From Volutella citrinella (lineage: Eukaryota > Ascomycota > Sordariomycetes > Hypocreales > Nectriaceae), in the NCBI GenBank assembly GCA_034401135.1, contig JAWZSP010000001.1, positions 4,340,001 to 4,404,000 on the forward strand: DNA of 64,000 bases. Direction: 5' to 3'. The translations under genes and the position numbers were made by a program. Below, one piece after another: positions 48,279 through 60,686 of this stretch (the first letter of the stretch is position 1; every line of letters begins with the position of its first letter). Under the pieces are notes generated by a model. It saw only the letters and a program-made list of their open reading frames with translations. It did not search any database and was not told where the DNA came from.

Positions 48279-49093
48279 TATGTATTATTGAGCGATCCCG
48301 AAAACGCAGTTCAAGGACTTGGTAGGGATGGGCGACTCGACTGGGCGCGAGAATTGTGCACAATCAAGCGTAGGAGGCGCAAGGCATATGACGAGGGGAG
48401 GGGGGTTGCCTTGTTGAATTTGAGACGTGCGCCCGTAGATATCGACTGCGTTGCGCAAACGTGAACAGGGCGGTGGCGTATGAGGCAGGGTCCACGGAGA
48501 AGGGAGGGAGGGAGGATGGTCGCCCAGCGATGGGTTGAATGATGTGAGGAGGGTAATTTGGATGTGGGATATCACTCGCAACAAAACACATCAGGGAAAG
48601 CCCACCTGCAACCAGTTTCGGCCCAGCCAGTGACGCTTTGGCGTAGTGGAGAGCAGCTTGGCGGGGCAATAATCTCGGGTGATGATCCGTGGTTTTTCCG
48701 CTCCGAGTCGACCTCCCCAGGTCTGTGATAGTGGCCCTGCGCTTCGCCTGTAGGCGGTTTCTCTCTCCTCAGCATTGCAAAAGGTTAGGGGGGGGGGGAG
48801 AAAAAATAGAGGCTAAATTTGAATCTATCTCGATCAGCATTCTGATAAGGCTGGCTCTCGATGGGCTACAAGAGTCAGAGTGCTGACGTTGGAGTGTATA
48901 CACACCCAATTGGACATCATTATCGTCAACTCACACAGCATGTGAGAGGCCGTCAGTGGTTATTTTTGGGGGAAGTTGCCCCCCACCATGCCTCGAATAC
49001 CTCTCTCTTCATCTACCTATAATTGCTCGAGATGGGAGGGAACATGGCGTAGCCTTGATTTTTGCTGCCTTTTGTCTACCCTACAGCTTCAAG
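48279..49093. other. Intergenic: MTR10 promoter and FAU1 3' region
   Basis: An 815-nt tandem gap. The part next to 48279 is the MTR10 promoter and leader; the part next to 49093 is the FAU1 3' region. It holds an 11-G run at 48788-48798 and a TGATAAG at 48842-48848. No gene is seen. Confidence 0.5.
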
Positions 49094-49904
49094 CTATGGA
49101 CTCGTCGTCTTGGCAAGAATAGATTTGACATCGCCATTGCCCAAGAAAAGACCGTGTAGGCTTCGGTCGTGGGCTCCGGTGGGGATCCGTTGATCCGACG
49201 AAGGAGAAATCAGTTGTTCTGTGAGGGCGAGTCCAAACAATAGTAGGGGTTTGTCCTGGGATTGTCCAGCTGCCTCTGCTCGGGCCGTGTACCTGTTGAT
49301 GAAGAAGTCGTAGAATCCTTTGCCATGTCCGAGTCGCCGAATGGCGCCCGTCTCGTCTACATCAAACGCGACTCCCGGAACTAGAATGACATCCAGCGTC
49401 GTCTCATCCGTGTGACGCACATCGGGACCGCCGAGGATGTGTTGACGCTCATGGACTGTTGCCGCGTCAACACTGGGAATGCCCCATCGGTCCAGTTTGA
49501 GGCTCTCGTAGTCGTGCTCATTCTGGAGGCGGACCATGTCCATGACTCGAGCCGGTGCGCCGGGAGTATCTACTGTGGACTTGTGAAGATAGGGGACAAA
49601 GACGTGCTTGCCGGAAGCCAGGGCGTGGCGTACAATCGCGTCTGTCTGGATCTCAGCAGAGGGCATCGACAGATAGATGCTGATGCGGGTGGCGTCCTGG
49701 TATGGTTTGAAAGCCTTCAAGGCCTCAAAAACTTGACGACCTAATAGAAAGAGTCAGTCAATCGTTCTCGCAGTGGGGTTGCGCTCCTAGGTTCGGCGTG
49801 TAAGTCATACTCTGGGTAGCAACGGATTCCGGTGTGACGCTGCCCAGGCGCTGCTTCATCAGATTCCGGAGCTGCTGCTTGGCAACAGTCAAAGGCGACG
49901 CCAT
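49094..49904 (-). CDS. FAU1: 5-formyltetrahydrofolate cyclo-ligase
   Basis: Converts 5-formyl-THF to 5,10-methenyl-THF using ATP in one-carbon metabolism. Exons 49904-49811 and 49740-49094 give 246 residues; the intron is 70 nt and splits a serine codon (ATQS-RQVFEALKAF). The N-terminus (KQQLRNLMKQRL) and VFVPYLHK (residues near 80) fit the family, and the ATP-binding signature RLGHGKGFYDFF lies near residue 170. DVILVPGVAFDVDETG precedes it, as is usual. An upstream in-frame start at 49952 would add 16 basic residues that could act as a mitochondrial signal; the inner ATG fits the cytosolic enzyme. A CCGATAA site lies 162 nt upstream of the ATG. Confidence 0.95.
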
Positions 49905-52900
49905 TCTGAAGCTGACTCTGTTGAGGAATCGAAAGCTGTGCGGTGGGACCAAGAAGAATCGGTATTATTATGTATCCTGAATTAGAAGCGCGGGGATGTT
50001 GGTGTTGATGGGCGCCGCTTGGTACCTGCGCGTAAATGTGGGTTGCGGCAGGAGGCCCCGAGTCTCCGATAAAAGGCCGGCTCGATTCTTGATCTCCATG
50101 CTGACTTCGACACCATCAAAGGCTATTTCTTGGCCTATAGTTGGCAATTGGAACTATCGCTAGATTTCCCACTCTGCTATATATAATATTACCTAGGCAT
50201 TTTAAACAGCGACAAACAGATTGGCAGCCACAAAGAGGGCGGCCTGTCCAGGTTTCTGCACCCTCCCTGTTGCACCGGGCCATCACTGGGAGCAGCCGCC
50301 CAGGACCATAATTAGTATGCAAAGCGAGCCCGAAAGATATCCTACTGGTAAAAACAAGTGGTAATTGGTGATTCCGTGGCAGAACGGAAGCGAATGACTC
50401 CCCGATTGGTCACTGAAATGCTTTCCCCGGGACTACAAATCAAAATCTCGTAACTCGTCAGCTGCCCCCCCTGGTTGGTGAGTATGTACGGAATGTCTTT
50501 GCTGCAAAACATCCAGCACTGCCGTGGAAAAACGCACTGCACTGCAGGGTTCTTTGCAAAGGTCATTGCGCAAGTACAGTATGCTTGCTCATTCACTCAA
50601 GGTTGCAAGGGCAAGGCCGCTGGCGAAAATCCACAACGGTGACAGGGGAAACGAGAGTAACCTTGCGCTGACAATTCGCCATACTCTGGCCGGCGGTGCA
50701 GTGCAGGGATATGCTGCGGGCTCTGCCTCGAACAGCTAGATTGATACTAATAATTACTTATGGCCTGGATTGTAAGATTACCAACCTCGGATTTAGGCAG
50801 CTCAACCGAGCGAGAAAGGATCACGACCTGCGGCATTTTGGAACTAAGTAGCGGGCCCTGCACTCTTTGGCAAGGGGAAGAATTTGGGGGCACAGCGCCG
50901 ATACATCTTTCCAGGCGTTCATCGATCGGCGCAGGATCCTGCAGCTTGCAGGCTGCGGAACGACACGATAATACGTCCAGTGGCTTTGATGAGTGGTGGG
51001 AAATGGACAGGGGAGGCCGAATCAGAGTATGAGGACCAGCCAGGGACCTGGCAGCAGCATTGGTCGCCAACTGTTGTGGTACATCCGGAGTACAGTGATA
51101 TGCCCATGGAACCCAGCAGTTATCTAATCAGATCCATCAGCAGCCAGCACAAGACGGGAGCGTCACAGCGTCACAGCGCGGCGGGCCGCACCCAGGGGGG
51201 GGGCCGGGTGAAGGAACTTAGCGTCATGAAAGTGTGGGTTAATTACTGCTCAGAACAGGACCCAACGTACCAGCATTTGATACAGGGGCCAGGGGGAGGT
51301 CAAGCCTTGAGGACCATAGGTACATCAGTAGGCCTCGGGTACCAAATGATCAAGCGATATTTCGGAGCCAAGCCGTCGTACAGATGTGTAACAGGCTTGC
51401 GTGCATGCATCACGATGCAATACAATTGCGAGGACTCGCTAATTATTTAGATGGACCGGAAGCAGCACCATCAAGGCTCTAACAGCGTCATCATCGATGG
51501 CGGCTAGTGCATCAGCTGATCGGATTCACGCAAAGGGTGCACCCCCTTTGTAGCCTCGCGCTGGTGTTCCCGATCAAGCGAAAGTAATATTAGCACATGG
51601 CAGTTTGTAAACTTCTCCCTTGCTTGAGGGAGGGGGCATGCCAATCGAGAGCCCGTGGCAGCTGGTATGCCCTTGATAATCGAAGTTAATTGTATCCTTG
51701 GGCTATGGCCGTCTATAGCAGCGACTAGGCAACTGGTCTATCCAACTGGTGAGGCACCTTGAAAGACTTGGACCTTGCCCCCTCGTCCATCGAGACTGGA
51801 CAGCCAAGCCATGCTGTTCTACGAACTAATACGGGGCCTATGGCGTGCGCGTGCAAGACAGAAGAGCCACGAGGTCCATTCCAGCGCAACCCTCAGAAGA
51901 CTGTGGCACAGGCGCACATGAACTATTAGCAACCACTACCACTATTACTACGGCACGAGTTGTAGGCCGTTGTAACGGAGTACCGTACACACGTTCAAGT
52001 ACTCGGAAGGGGCAACAAGCCCCGTCCTCCCATCTGAGGCGTGGGATGACGCCCTTGGAATATCCACACCCACAATCCTTGTCTCCATTACTCGTCATGG
52101 CTGAGTACCACCACGACGGAGGAGAGTCGATAGAGCTAGGAATCCACTTGGGGGGTGCCTAATCCAAGTCATAGGCAAGTGCAAGCGGTGGGCGTCATCC
52201 AGAGCCGAGGAACCCACACCCTGCTCAGTGGACGCTTGCTCAACATGCTGTTGAGCCACGTTCTGCCTGGGAGATTCCTCAGACAGGTCGGGCGCCTACA
52301 GCGCTAATACAGCATGAGGGACCGACCACTTGGCGCATGAAGTTGATGGGCTGCTACGGAGCTTGGTTGCATGATTGGCAAAGTGGCTAGTCGCAACTAA
52401 AAGTTGGCCATGGCCTCTGTCTATCCCCGACCGCCTCAGCAGCAGCGGTCGGGTGTTTGGGACTGCCCAGGCGGGCAGCTGTAGGTACCTACCTTCAGTG
52501 CGGCGGGGGCTTCTCGTCGACACCCCACGCCGCCCCATCATTTGGTTGCCACTCAGGCGACCTGCCCCGCCCCCCAAACAAGAATAGCTTGCACCAGTCA
52601 CCACACTAACATCCATCAAAACATGCGTCGTGCCGGTCCGACTGTTCTCAGCACACACGCGCCCAGCCGCCGCAGCCTCACCTTTGCTCCCTTGCGGACA
52701 CCAACGGACCACCTGGCCACCCCTAAACAACTCCATCACGGCACTCCGAACCCCCCATTGGGACCCGTTTACTGGCTCTCTCTCGGCGGGGACCCTGGCA
52801 GGCAGCGGGATTCGGGCACACTGAGGGAACCGGACACAGTCCTAGCATCACATCATCATCGCCTCTCATCATCTTTTAGCGGGGAGATCAACGCCAAATC

Positions 52901-53373
52901 TATCACCTCAGCTGCCTCTGGCCTTGGACACGCACTGAAGGTACCTTGTGCAAGGCAGCAAACCTTTTGCTCTTTTCTGGTATCCCTGGTACCTTGCAAG
53001 TTGTTGGGTACACGCCACGCAATCCGATCTATCGTCCCTCCAGCCAAAGAAAAGGCAAGCGTTATTGGCCGGCGAGGCTGGAAGAAGCAAGCAAACAAGC
53101 CAGGCATGCGAATCTACCTCATCAAGGCGCCTCGAGAACATCAAACGGGAGTCAGCTGCTAGCTCCGGGCTAGTACGCATATCCTCCTTCCCAGCCAGTA
53201 CCCGCGCGGACCCCTAATTAGCGGCAGGCAGGCAAGGCAGCGGAAGTAAAGAGCAGGTACCTCCCAACTTCCCTGCAATTCCCACACTTGGCATCTGCCT
53301 CCCGCTCTCTCGCAGTGGAGGCCACCCGGTACAAGGACAGGCTGACAACGGTGCCCGCCCCAGCCCCGCCAAA
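49905..53373. other. 3.5 kb intergenic between divergent FAU1 and OPT transporter
   Basis: No coding gene is supported. The longest frames (50884-51450 and 52542-53162, plus) lack family features and overlap likely promoter sequence. GGTACC sites cluster before the transporter at 52484, 52940, 52988 and 53256; the first is in a 12-bp palindrome, GTAGGTACCTAC. CCGATAA is at 50066-50072 near FAU1. A 9-G run is near 51197. Confidence 0.5.
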
Positions 53374-56300
53374 ATGGGTCGCCGGCACACCACCACGGCC
53401 AACCCTCCCACTCCTACTCGCCCATCAACGTCCTCCTCCGTGTCCTCAGAGGCCGGGGTTCATGACTCCCTTCTGCAGCAAGCCGTTGCCCTTCAGCCCC
53501 TCGCAGCCGCTGCTGCCAGCTCCTCCTCCACCGCTGCCCACTCCACTGTCTCACCCACGTACGCCGGGGCGTCCAGGTCCAAGTCAAGGTCCAACAGCCC
53601 GCCGCCTGACCCGAGCCCGAGCCAAGGCCATGACCGGGAGCTGCCGCATCAGGCGCTCGTCGCTGGCGATCCAGCTCGATTAACTGCTTCTGCCGCCCAG
53701 GGCTCTGCGCCTCAACCTCTACCTCTCCCTCTCTCCCGCCTTTCATCTCTCCCCACGTGCGCCCCGGACCATGATGCCGGCGCTACTCCGTCTTCATCCG
53801 CTGTCTCCTCTCATCAACCAGAACCCCAAGCGCCAGGACGGCGTGAAGTCCTAACAGCAGACGACGACGACGACAAGGACAAGAAGAACAACAGTGACAA
53901 CGCCCAGGACGACGACCCCAACGCCCTAAATGTTCCTGGCCATCGCGATCCGTCCCTTCTAGCCCTCGAGGGCGTCTCAGACATGGCTTCCAAAAGTACG
54001 CCCTTACGGCCCGCCGCCGGCGGCCTCGATGCTGCCCCCTACGGCTCCGTCTCGTTGACACCAAGCCGTAATAATTCGCCTGCAGGTAGCGAATGCCGCG
54101 ATCCAGCGTCGACCCAGCTCCGCCATGTCCCCGAAACCATGCGGAGCGACACCTCCCGTCGAACTATGGTCTCCAAGAAATCGACGTCGAGGCTGTCCGT
54201 GGAGGCTGAGGGGGCTGTGCTCGCCTCCGGGCTCGAAGGTCGCTTCGTTGGAGAGTCTCATGCCACTGGTGTTCTTGGGGAGACTCTCAAGGACGACATA
54301 TCCGAGAATGGCCCTCTGCTTGACGGCACTGACGACGATACCGAGTCGGTCAATTCCGACTCAGAGCCCGAGAACTCACCTCACGAAGCCGTTCGCGCCT
54401 CCGTTCCCCCCACCGACGACATCACTCTCTCCATCAACACACCTCGCATGTGGTGTCTGTCCGTCATCTTCTCCATCCTCGGCTCCTCCACCAATTTGTT
54501 TTTCTCCCTAAGATACCCTAGCGTTGCCATCACTCCTGTAATTGCCCTGTTGCTTGTTCACCCCCTTGGTCACTTGTGGGACTTCTTACTCAAGCGCTCT
54601 TACGACCCCGAGGAGACTTTTGTTGAAGGTGTCCGGACACTCTCCGTATCCGAAGACTCCCCCCGGATACCTCACAAGACTAAGACTCTGACCTCCGTTC
54701 GCCGATGGCTGGCCCAGGGACGGTGGAACGAAAAGGAGCACACTTGCGTCTATGTCAGCAGCAACGTCGCTTTTGGGTTCGCCTTTGCAACCGACGTCAT
54801 TGTGGAACAAACACAGTTTTATAACCAAGAAGCTCCTATCGTCTACCAGCTTCTCCTTACTATATCTACTCAGATCTTAGGCTATGGGTTCGCGGGCCTC
54901 ACTCGCCGGTTCCTCGTTCGACCAAGCGGCATGATATGGCCAGGAACGCTCATGTCGGCTGCCATGTTCGGCACTCTTCATAAGCAAGAAAACAAACCAG
55001 CAGGCAGTTGGACCATTAGCAGGTGGAAGTTCTTCTACATTGTGTGGACAGTCTCATTCTTGTTCTATTTCCTGCCTGGTCTGTTGATGCCGGCCTTGAG
55101 TTACTTCAACGTCATCACATGGTTTGCGCCTAGAAATGTCATCATTGCCAACCTTTTCGGCGTTTCTTCTGGACTCGGCCTCTTCCCGTTGACATTTGAC
55201 TGGGCGCAGATTACTTACGTCGGTTCTCCATTGCTCGTGCCCTTCTGGGCGGCCATGAACGTCATCGGAGGTCTTGCTGTTGTGATGTGGATCGTGGCGC
55301 CCATTCTCTACTACAGCAACGTTCTCTTCGCGTCATACATGCCAATTCTCTCAGCGGCCGTCTTCGACAACACCGGCAAAGTTTACAACGTTACCAGGAT
55401 CCTGACGCCCGATTTTCTTTTCGACAAGGCAGCGTACCAAGGCTACTCCCGAGTCTTCTTGCCTATTACCTATGTGCTCAGCTACGGCATGCAGTTTGCG
55501 GGTCTTTCCGCCCTGTTGACCCATACGGCTTGCTGGCATGGAATGGATATCTGGAGGACTTGGAAGAAGGCTCTGGCCGACGCACGCGAAGAAGGAAAGC
55601 CGGCTTACCAGCCTGTATCTGACTCCCCCGATGCCATACCCTCGCGGAGGTCCGTTGACGACGAGCTCCGTCGTATGTCGACATCTACATCCAATATTGA
55701 CGGCCTGATCAGCCGTGAGGATGTTCACAGTCGCCTCATGAAGCGATACAAGGATGCGCCCTTGAGCTGGTATCTCATTACATTTGTCTCCATGACTGCC
55801 ATTGGTATATTCGTGGTCGAATAGTAAGTCGTGCCAGCATGTACTCTGACACTAAACCATTCACTGACAACCGCGGTCCAGCTACCCTGTTCACCTACCT
55901 TGGTACGGCCTTCTCCTGGCTCTTGCTATTGGCGCCCTCTTTTTCATCCCCAATGGTATCATCATGGCTGTGACAAACCAGCACAGCAGCATCTATCTCA
56001 TCTGCCAGCTCATCTGTGGCGCTGTCTTTCCGGGCCGACCAATTGCGAACATGGTGTTCGTAACATATGGCTACATTGCGTCAGCCCAAGGCATCAAGTT
56101 TGCCTCGGATCTAAAGCTTGGCCACTACATGAAGATTCCCCCTCGGATACTCTTCACCGTGCAGATAGTAGCTACCCTCGTCTCCTCCGTCACCCAGATA
56201 GGCGTCCTCAATTGGATGTTTGCCAATGTCAAAGGCATATGCACTTCTGAGGCTGTGAATGGTTTCACCTGCCCCCTCGCCCGAGTCCATTTCAACGGAT

Positions 56301-56785
56301 CGATTCTCTGGGGTGTTGTGGGCCCTAATGAGTTCTTTGGCCCGGATGCTATTTACCGCGCTCTTGTCTGGTTCTTCCCTCTGGGTGCACTTCTGCCTAT
56401 TCCGCTCTGGCTCTACTCCCGACGACATCGTCACAGCATCCTACGCAAGGTCAACCTCCCCGTTATATTTGGCGCCATGTCTTGGATCCCGCCTGCTACT
56501 GGCCTCAACTTCTCTGTCTGGGTCGTTGTTTGCTACATCTTCAACTTCCTGATTAAGAACCGCCACAACGCCTGGTGGAGCAAATACACGATGACTCTCA
56601 GTGCCGCCCTCGATTCCGGCTTGGCGTTTGGCATTGTCATTGTCTTTTTCGGCTTCATCTACCCTGGCTGGATGGAAGGCTTCAGTTGGTGGGGGACGGA
56701 AATCTACAAGCAGGGTTGTGACTGGCAGGCCTGCCCCTACAAGAAAGTGCCTGATGGCGGACGTTTTGGCCCCGGCAAGTGGTGA
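53374..56785 (+). CDS. Oligopeptide transporter, OPT family
   Basis: Multi-pass membrane transporter of small peptides (or glutathione or metal-chelate-type substrates) driven by protons, similar to yeast Opt2 and fission yeast Isp4. Exons 53374-55823 and 55882-56785 give 1117 residues; the intron is 58 nt and splits a Tyr codon (VVE-Y-YPVHLPWYG). The first roughly 350 residues are hydrophilic, rich in Ser, Pro, Ala and acidic residues, unusually long for the family. Membrane segments begin near residue 357 (MWCLSVIFSILGSSTNLFFS) and run to the C-terminus, about 14-16 in number. Typical OPT motifs are present: ITPVIALLLVHPLGHLWDF, ICGAVFPGRPIANMVFVTYG near residue 866, and LSAALDSGLAFGIVIVFFG. 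The first ATG is in good context (AAAATGG), but a later start such as the ATG at 53983 could give a shorter tail. Substrate is not predictable from sequence. Confidence 0.92.
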
Positions 56786-57351
56786 GACGGTCTCAACTTG
56801 TGGGACATGCACAATGCCGGCTACAGAAGCTGGATTTTGTTGGATACTCCCTTTCGGGCTGCTCTATTGTATTCGAGAGTAAGTTTGCATGATAGAAACC
56901 GCAACAGGGTTACACTCTTGGTCGAGATATTATTCTGGACCCACGCCTCATGTTCTTGGCGAAATAGACTCTTATTCCACGATTATCATCAACGTGCTGT
57001 TGTTTTATCCATTCCCTGCTTAGTCATTCAAACACCAAGTGCTCCCCCACACGTAAATGCACAGCATTGTCGCCAATCTCTCCTTAACAGATCCCATTTT
57101 AAAGGCTTGCAGTTACTGCTGTGCTACTACGAGATTCTGCAGTGGGTGGGGATGAATCTTCACAGAGTGGAGCCTGTTAGGAGTAAAAACATCAAATTGC
57201 AATCGATGGGACCGTCTATCAATGTATCTTCTCCCTTCGTTTCACGTTCAGCGTATTACTATACAGTGTACCTAGAGGCCGACGCATCTGTGGCCGAATC
57301 TTTCCCATCCGTGGGCCTAGAACTCCAAAACCTCGTAGTCCGCTTCGACCT
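56786..57351. other. Convergent intergenic OPT transporter/RPN1
   Basis: A 566-nt stretch between the stop codons; probable 3' UTRs of both genes. The frame at 56798-57382 on plus has no family features and crosses the RPN1 3' end. Confidence 0.5.
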
Positions 57352-60214
57352 TTATTTCTCTTCCTCCCACTCCGGGTTCTAAAAGCATTCTTGTCAGTGC
57401 TAGACGTCGTCACACGGGTTTTGGGCGACATACCTTGCGCAGAATTACCAGGCCCTCCAGGGTGCTGTTGAGGCTTATGTACTCCTCGTCCTCGAGTTCG
57501 GCACGCTCGCCATAGGCGAGCACAACGGGGGTGCTCTGTGTCTGCCATCCAGTGATGGTCTTGGGCCGACCAGCCTGGCCAACGACATCCACGGCCTGTC
57601 CAACACGAACGTTGACCTTGAGGGGTTTGAGCTTCTCGTCAAGAGTCACGAGGAAGCGGGGATGCATGGCGGTGACGAGGAAGTAGAGAAGATAGTGTGA
57701 GCTGGAGGTGATGAACTCCTTTGGCTCAATCATGGCAACGAGGGTAGCCAGCAGGCCAGCAGCAGAGACGCGCGAGAGGACCTGGCGGTCGGTGTGGAAC
57801 GGGCTGATGGACAAAGTGCCCTTGCCCATGTGGAGAAGGCCCTGGGCAATACGCACCATGAACAGTGCGTCTTGGTCACGGTGGTAGTAGCTTGCAAGCT
57901 GGCGTAGCAGCTGAGCTAGCCGGGCATTGTTGGTTCCGGCGCCGAGAAGACCCATGGCAAAGATGGCATTAATGGCGACCTCAGGATCATTGTCGTGGCT
58001 GTATCGTGAAAGAGTGTCGTAAACCTTCATCTGGGGGTTGCTGGGGCTGATGAGGCCCATGGCCAGGGGCACAGCCTTGCGGATATTGGCTTCGCCATAA
58101 TGCATGAGGTGGCCAAATTGTCGCAAAACCATTTCCTGGCCAATATCCTCGCCCATTGCCACGAGAGCGATTCCGATGACGGCATAAGCCTGCAGCAGCT
58201 CGTCTCCCTTCTTATCATCCGACTCTTCCTTGTGTTCGTTGCAGATATGGAGCAGTTCCTGGATTTTAAGAACGGCGCCAGTGCCGGCCCATGCGCAGAT
58301 CTCGGCCAGGACAGCAGTAGCCTTGGACATGGGATGGTCGATGGCCTTGAGGGTCTCCAGGATGACGTCAACCTCCTCCTGTCGTCCGAAAAACAACAGG
58401 CCCAGGCCAAGAGCCAGGAACCGTGTCCACTTGTCCGTCAGTTGGTCTTTCCTGTCCTCGTCCATAAGTGTCGTCACAATAGCCTCGCTGACCTCAGGGT
58501 GAGAGGATCCCACAAAGATCAAGCCGCACGACAAGGCAGCCATGGCGGAAATCTGCATGTCCTGGGAGGAGTCGGAGATGATGGGTAGAAGAAGCTCAAG
58601 CAGGTCTTCCTTATTCGAACCTGCGTAAGACAAACCTAGGCCCATGATGGAGGCAGTTCGGATCAGAGGGTTGGTGTGGTTCAGCTTGTCGGAATCACCC
58701 AGCAAAGCCAGGGCCGGCTCAGAGTCGATTTGAACGCCCGAGTTCATGATACCGATGGCCAGCATGGCGCCCGCAGAGATCTCAGGTTCGGACGAGTATG
58801 TGTACCGATCGATCTTGTCGAGGCCATTTTCGGGGTCCCACATCAAAAGCGTGCCCATCGAAGCAACCGTAGACATCATGCCATCAGCCTTGGTCTTCCA
58901 CACCCAAGTCTCCTTCTCGCCGTCTACCAGCATCATCTTATCGTTTCCAAATCCAGCATTCACAAAAGCGTTGACAAAGGCGGCCGCCAAGTTGTGTCGT
59001 GCGGAGTCGAGGTTGGTCATGCCAGCAACTCGGCTGCTCTCCAGGTGGCTCTTATAGATATCCTCTGTCGTCTTGGGGTCGAGAATGTTGAGTTCCTTTC
59101 CAAGAGACTTGAAGTGTTCAGACAGCTTAAGATTAGAAAGACACTCCGAAATCTCTTGTTCTTCACTCGAATCGCCGGGGAGATCCAAAACTATCCGTTG
59201 TCGGGCAATCAAGAAAGCCAGCTGCTTCTTCAGGGCAGGATCTTCAGCCTTGTCGAAATCGGCCTTGATTAGGTCGATGTCGTGAAGCCGGATAGCAAGG
59301 ACTATCGCCTGTGTGAACTGCTTGTACTCCATGTAAATATTGTGCGCGGTTCGGAGGAACGTCTCGTTGTCGGGGTAGGTGAGAAGGTTCACCATGCTGG
59401 CCATGTACAGACACACTCGGGCGTAGGTGTTCTCGTCGACGAACTTGGGGAGATCCTCGATAATCTCCAGCTCGCTCATCAGGTCCACTGCATCGGCCTC
59501 GGCGTTGCTCTTCAAGAAGAGGGGAATCAGGATTACGGCGAGATCCACCAAGTCTTTCACGGGTTCATCAGCTGTGATGCGCTTGCCATAGACTTCCCCG
59601 ATCTCCAACGCCAGATGCCTTGTGTACTCATGCCCCCACGAGCCGATGTCAGAAGTCGGCGCAAGCAGGCGGTACTTGAGGGTGTCTTGTCTGTCCTCAT
59701 CTGAGAATGTCATGCCGATGACCGACAAGACATCCGCTAGCGAGGTCTTGTCATCGCCTGTTGGCCATTCTTCGTAGAGCTTGGTGAGTGTCTCGTAGTG
59801 TGGTCGGAGGAACTTGAGCGGCTTCGGCACCGCAGTCATGGATGACGTCGATGTCTTTATGGATGTCTTCATCGCTTCTAAGGCAGGTTTGTATAGAGAT
59901 GGGTCCGACTCCTAGCGGAATAGTTAGTTTACCATGCACAAGACGAAAACTCCACGATACGAACCGTCAATCGCTCGACCATCATATCCAACTCATTCTT
60001 CAGTTGCTGATCCTCTTCGTTAAGGTCCTCCTCGGCAGCTGCTTGCTTCCATTAGCACTTGGTCCTTTGCATCGCGGTGATTCGGGCATGGCATACTTTC
60101 AATCTTCTCATCTTCCTTTTTTCCATTTGCGACAGGCTTGTCCTTCTTGGCATCGTCGACAGCCTTGCCCTTGCCCTTGTCAGCCACCTTGGGCACTTCG
60201 GTATCCTTAGCCAT
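57352..60214 (-). CDS. RPN1: 26S proteasome base subunit Rpn1
   Basis: Largest non-ATPase subunit of the 19S base; docks ubiquitin receptors, shuttle factors and Ubp6. Minus-strand exons 60214-60097, 60038-59965, 59911-57434 and 57378-57352 give 898 residues; introns are 58, 53 and 55 nt. The Lys/Asp-rich N-terminus leads into TAEEDLNEEDQQLKNELDMM and PSLYKPALEAMKTSIKTSTS, hallmarks of the family. The large exon holds the proteasome/cyclosome repeats (for example GAMLAIGIMNSG, ASIMGLGLSYAGSN, AVIGIALVAMGED, AINAIFAMGLLGAGTNN) that form the toroid. The last exon is 27 nt and encodes NPEWEEEK, completing the family ending EGLVILRKNPEW; without this splice the protein would end in an unrelated CRPKPV. 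All exon joins keep phase. It shares a 472-nt divergent promoter with RIO2. Confidence 0.96.
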
Positions 60215-60686
60215 CTTGACGACTACAGGGTGCTTGTCGCAGCTTCGCAGCACAGGTGAATGATAGCACGATCGTTGAAGAAAGTTCACAATGCAACCAA
60301 GTCGTGGTCGCCAGCGGGTGGTGCGCGCAGTTGCTAACTCTCGACGGTGCCGTGGGTAAGTGGTGTCGTGGATGGAATGTGATGGAGCCGCTTGGTCAAG
60401 CTCAAGGTGCTCCTCCCTCAGTACGTAGCTCTGGTTACGCGAAGCGCTGCCGCCTGCAAAATTGGGTCCCCAGCCTTATAGTCACGTGCAGCTCTCCTTA
60501 TCCGATAAATGACCGGCTTGTCTTATCGGTGATTAGATACCATCTCTTATCGCCAAAATTTCCAAGATCCGCCCCGCCATTCAGACCATCCAAGGGAAAC
60601 CCACCCCGCGCTGACCTGCAACAAAATCACCGTCGACAGCCAATTTCTGACCGAAGTGGACTTGTTCGGTTCGATACTGTACTACA
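60215..60686. promoter_or_regulatory. Divergent promoter, RPN1 / RIO2
   Basis: A 472-nt region between the two ATGs. On the RIO2 side there is a dense group of sites: the E-box CACGTG at 60483-60488, TTATCCGATAA at 60498-60508, TTATCGG at 60523-60529, TTATCG at 60547-60552 and AAAATTT just after. The grouping suggests a joint control element for a ribosome-assembly kinase and a proteasome gene. Confidence 0.6.

Noticed and set aside
50884..51450. 188-codon plus frame in the FAU1/OPT gap
   Set aside because: No domain, and composition resembles the flanking noncoding DNA; kept only as a low-probability orphan.
52542..53162. 206-codon plus frame before the OPT transporter
   Set aside because: It sits in the CT-rich promoter/leader region with GGTACC sites and has a low-complexity Thr/Pro/His-rich start.
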